Assembly: GCA_009733775.1 (NCBI GenBank) | Contig: WOGZ01000341.1 | Span: 1-33,957 of the forward strand | Direction: 5' to 3' | Length of the DNA stretch: 33,957 nt | Source: Alectoria sarmentosa | Lineage: Eukaryota > Ascomycota > Lecanoromycetes > Lecanorales > Parmeliaceae | Shown: in pieces, positions 33,180 to 33,957 of the stretch | Layout of the letters: each line of letters opens with the position of its first letter | Numbering within the stretch: position 1 is the first letter of the stretch | Notes under the pieces: model-generated | Seen by the model: the letters and a program-made list of their open reading frames with translations, nothing else | Databases searched by the model: none | Told to the model about the DNA's origin: nothing | Made by a program: the position numbers and the translations under genes

Positions 33180-33957
33180 TTTATATAAAAGTAAATGTCT
33201 TTATTAAAACACGTTAAATTAAATTAAATAATATCAAAGAAATGTGATATTAAAAAAAGTTAATTTTATTAAAAATATAAAATACGCTTATAACATTATT
33301 TTCTTTTTTTAAAAAACGATATTTTAACGTTATAAAGATCGAAAAAGTGTGTTTATAACTTATTTTATATCTTTAAAACATTTAATTAATAATCATTTTC
33401 AATTAAAAAAAATTAACGATAATAACGATAATAATATATTATAAAAAATTCGTATATAACATCGTTAATGCTATAATATTTTATCGTTTTAAACATTTAA
33501 AAATAACGTGATTTAATGAAAAATTAACGTTATTATCGTCGTCGAAACATTTAAATATTTAATTTTATTTGATATTTCATATTTTGAGCGGAGAAAAAAT
33601 CGTAAAAAATTAAACGATATAATTAATTAAATAAGATTTCTTAAATCGAATCGAGTCGCAGACGTTAAATTTTATTTAAAGTTCGCATATATTTTAATAA
33701 TGCTTTATGCTTTAAATAATCTTTTTTTATAAATTATCATATATGTGACATCGAATAAAATAAACAATAACGATAACGAGATTTTAAAACGACGTTAAAA
33801 GGCTTCGAAAGATGATTATAATGTAAATAATAAAAGTCGCGTATTCATTTGAACCTTAAATCAATATATCATCGCCGTCGATATTAATTAATTTTGTTAT
33901 TAAAAAAATGACGTGAAGACGCACGCACAATAATCGAAAATTATATATAATTATTAT
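33180..33957. other. AT-rich RIP-degraded sequence, nothing recognised
   Basis: This continues the AT-rich block to the window edge. I find no open frame, motif or repeat linking it to the elements described above. Confidence 0.5.

Noticed and set aside
20620..33957. Mitochondrial or plastid-like origin for the AT-rich DNA
   Set aside because: Nuclear TE features (LTRs, TIRs, TA duplication) and transition-only divergence explain the composition.

Overview
The window comes from a filamentous ascomycete (Pezizomycotina; a Dothideomycete is my best guess, but nothing in the sequence fixes the class). The coding genes have short introns (52-70 nt, one of about 227 nt) with GTRNGT-type donors and CTAAC/CTGAC-like branch sites. 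The predicted proteins belong to families common in such fungi: 2EXR/F-box-like, DUF6594, an alpha/beta-hydrolase fused to an NB-ARC NLR, a mitochondrial-type rhomboid, and a PDAP1/PP28 phosphoprotein. The last 13.4 kb is AT-rich DNA damaged by repeat-induced point mutation (RIP).

Positions 1-20.5 kb are ordinary GC-balanced gene space. In order: a broken 2EXR gene (+, about 0.26-0.84 kb); an unrecognised Ser-rich, Cys-cluster protein (-, 1.67-3.03 kb); an intact 2EXR protein (-, 3.39-4.08 kb); a two-exon rhomboid protease (+, 4.67-5.74 kb); a three-exon PDAP1-like protein (-, 6.44-7.29 kb); a large Q/P/Y-rich protein of unknown family (+, 8.00-10.64 kb); a three-exon DUF6594 membrane protein (+, 11.56-13.28 kb); and a four-exon, about 1,477-residue hydrolase-NLR (+, 14.45-19.22 kb). 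From 19.2 to 20.5 kb there is a gene-free border with many microsatellites, a G4-capable GGGTT/GGATT array and a nested inverted repeat.

Positions 20.53-33.96 kb carry no intact gene. The block can be read as a nest of transposable elements. A TIR-bounded element (20531-21887) abuts host DNA. Next is Copia-2, a minus-strand LTR element with about 305/315-bp LTRs (left LTR split at 21971/31152, right LTR about 32865-33179). It has a decayed Gag zinc knuckle and only about 1.5 kb of interior. A pogo/Fot1-like DNA transposon (21972-31149, TA target duplication) sits inside the left LTR of Copia-2, and the other LTR preserves the empty site. A complete 7.2-kb Copia-1 element (22217-29381, 125-bp LTRs, 5-bp target duplication) sits inside the pogo element. 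Both Copia elements carry a primer-binding site that fits the initiator-Met half-tRNA after allowing only C-to-T/G-to-A changes.

The genes do not form a cluster with a shared pathway. The most informative parts of the window are the datable TE nest, the half-tRNA-primed gag-only Copia derivative, and the hydrolase-NLR with a very long disordered tail close to the heterochromatic block. All family calls come from reading motifs by eye; no database search was run.
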